14,010 nt of DNA. Source: an uncultured Solirubrobacteraceae bacterium (GTDB lineage: Bacteria; Actinomycetota; Thermoleophilia; Solirubrobacterales; Solirubrobacteraceae). The stretch is from contig CATPBV010000325.1 of NCBI GenBank assembly GCA_955652345.1, positions 1 to 14,010 of the forward strand, in the 5' to 3' direction. Under the pieces are notes generated by a model. The model saw only the letters and a program-made list of their open reading frames with translations, was not told the DNA's origin and made no database searches. The translations under genes were made by a program, and so were the position numbers. This document shows positions 13,444-14,010 of the stretch, piece by piece. The first letter of the stretch is position 1; each line of letters opens with the position of its first letter.

Positions 13444-14010
13444 TCAGCCCGAGTTCGACGCGCCGTAGATCGTGAAGTTGAACGCGCTGTCGACTGAGGA
13501 TCCGCTGGAGTTGTACGTAAACACCCCGGCCTCCGCTCCGCCACCCGCCGTGCCGGTACCGATCTCTCCGGGACCTCCCTGGAGGTTCGCGTGGATCACA
13601 TAGTGCGACATGTCGCCGATCCCCGGGATGGTGATGTAGTACAGGCCCGTGCCCGCCGCGTGCGAGATGGTGGGCTGACCTCCGAGGGTGTTGAACCATC
13701 CGTAGTAGGTTCCGTGACCTGGCCCCCGTCGGTCACGTGTCCGCCGGCGAGCGCGACCCCACGACCGCCGGTGAGCTGGAACGCCGACGCCGGCTGGCCG
13801 CCGAGCTGCGCGGCGTTATCCGCATTCGTCGCGTTCGTCGAGTTGGTCGCCGAGTCCGCGCTCACGGCATGCAAGGCGGTCTGCGCGCTGGCGGCCCTGT
13901 CGGCTTGACCAGCGAGTGGGACCTTGCCCAGCGTCTGGACGTTGATCTGTGTTCCGGTGAGAGTGTGGCTACGGAGACGGTTACCCGACAGCGAGCGCTT
14001 CGCGATGAGC
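13444..14010 (-). pseudogene. Ala/Thr/Asn-repeat surface protein, 3' part, frameshifted (partial)
   Basis: Read from the right edge, the first frame gives IAKRSLSGNRLRSHTLTGT, INVQTLGKVPLAGQADRAAS, then a low-complexity SADSATNSTNATNADNAAQL and GGQPASAF. These are patterns common in secreted or cell-surface proteins of Thermoleophilia-type actinobacteria. Near 13725 this frame degenerates, while the frame shifted by one continues convincingly as GTYYGWFNTLGG, GLYYITIPGIGDMSHYVIHA, AGVFTYNSSGSS and FNFTIYGASNSG, stopping at 13444-13446. The switch lies at a five-base run (ccccc, 13723-13727 on the + strand); a sixth base would join the frames as DGGPGHGTYYGWF. So it is either a real frameshift or a sequencing error in a homopolymer. 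The start lies outside the window. The C-terminal part resembles a beta-rich domain; the function is unknown. Confidence 0.6.

Noticed and set aside
13300..13699. Upstream extension of the aminotransferase frame to 13699
   Set aside because: The added 130 or so residues are His/Arg-rich, have no aminotransferase homology and lie over the 3' part of the surface-protein gene; GTG 13300 with a nearby -10 explains the start better.

Overview
The window is very G+C-rich (about 70% by eye), with tightly packed genes, frequent GTG/TTG starts, strong G/C preference at third codon positions and several apparently leaderless promoters. Together with an SCO6880-type conjugation protein, a stand-alone LigC-type ATP-dependent ligase, a DtxR-type regulator and an Ala/Thr/Asn-repeat surface protein, this points to an actinomycete-lineage bacterium. 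Thermoleophilia (Solirubrobacterales-like) is my best guess, but it is an inference and not proven by a marker gene.

Region 1 (1-5129, + strand) is the distal part of a conjugative, type IV secretion-like DNA transfer operon. It runs: 3' end of a protein with a Pro-rich tail; an SCO6880-family membrane protein; a 62-aa single-span membrane peptide; a short VirB4-type ATPase; a VirD4/TraG-type coupling ATPase. Four successive start/stop junctions are 4-nt GTGA or ATGA overlaps (one leads into a doubtful 68-aa ORF), so the genes are probably translationally coupled. The VirB4 is only 421 aa and looks like the ATPase half alone. The SCO6880 protein may supply a VirB3/PrgI-like membrane anchor plus the missing VirB4 N-terminal half. 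No relaxase or integrase lies inside the window.

Region 2 (5130-7422, + strand) follows the coupling protein: a weakly coding 68-aa ORF embedded in a stretch of ATGCAC motifs, a Trp-rich acidic 147-aa protein of unknown family, a cytochrome P450 that starts directly after the preceding stop codon, and a GNAT acetyltransferase one base after the P450. These look like cargo or accessory genes attached to the transfer operon.

Region 3 (7423-10420) is metabolic: a glutamate decarboxylase gene (gadB) with an excellent ribosome binding site; a convergent glycerate kinase gene whose conserved N-terminus has no normal start codon (AAG sits where ATG is expected); an intergenic region with a 21-bp dyad and a second copy of the ATGCAC-type repeat seen near 5300; and directly after it the C-terminal remnant of a short-chain dehydrogenase. 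The two repeat copies share a 20-base match and the same 60-base spacing to an upstream ATGCACA. They bracket the P450-GNAT-gadB-glycerate kinase block, so this may mark a mobile segment or shared regulation.

Region 4 (10421-14010) looks like ordinary chromosome: an ATP-dependent DNA ligase (LigC type, - strand) divergent from a DtxR/MntR-family metal regulator; a class I/II PLP aminotransferase (- strand) with a palindrome over its likely promoter; and at the right edge a secreted or surface protein (- strand) with an Ala/Thr/Asn repeat, apparently frameshifted at a five-base C/G run. No tRNA, rRNA, CRISPR array or transposase was recognised.
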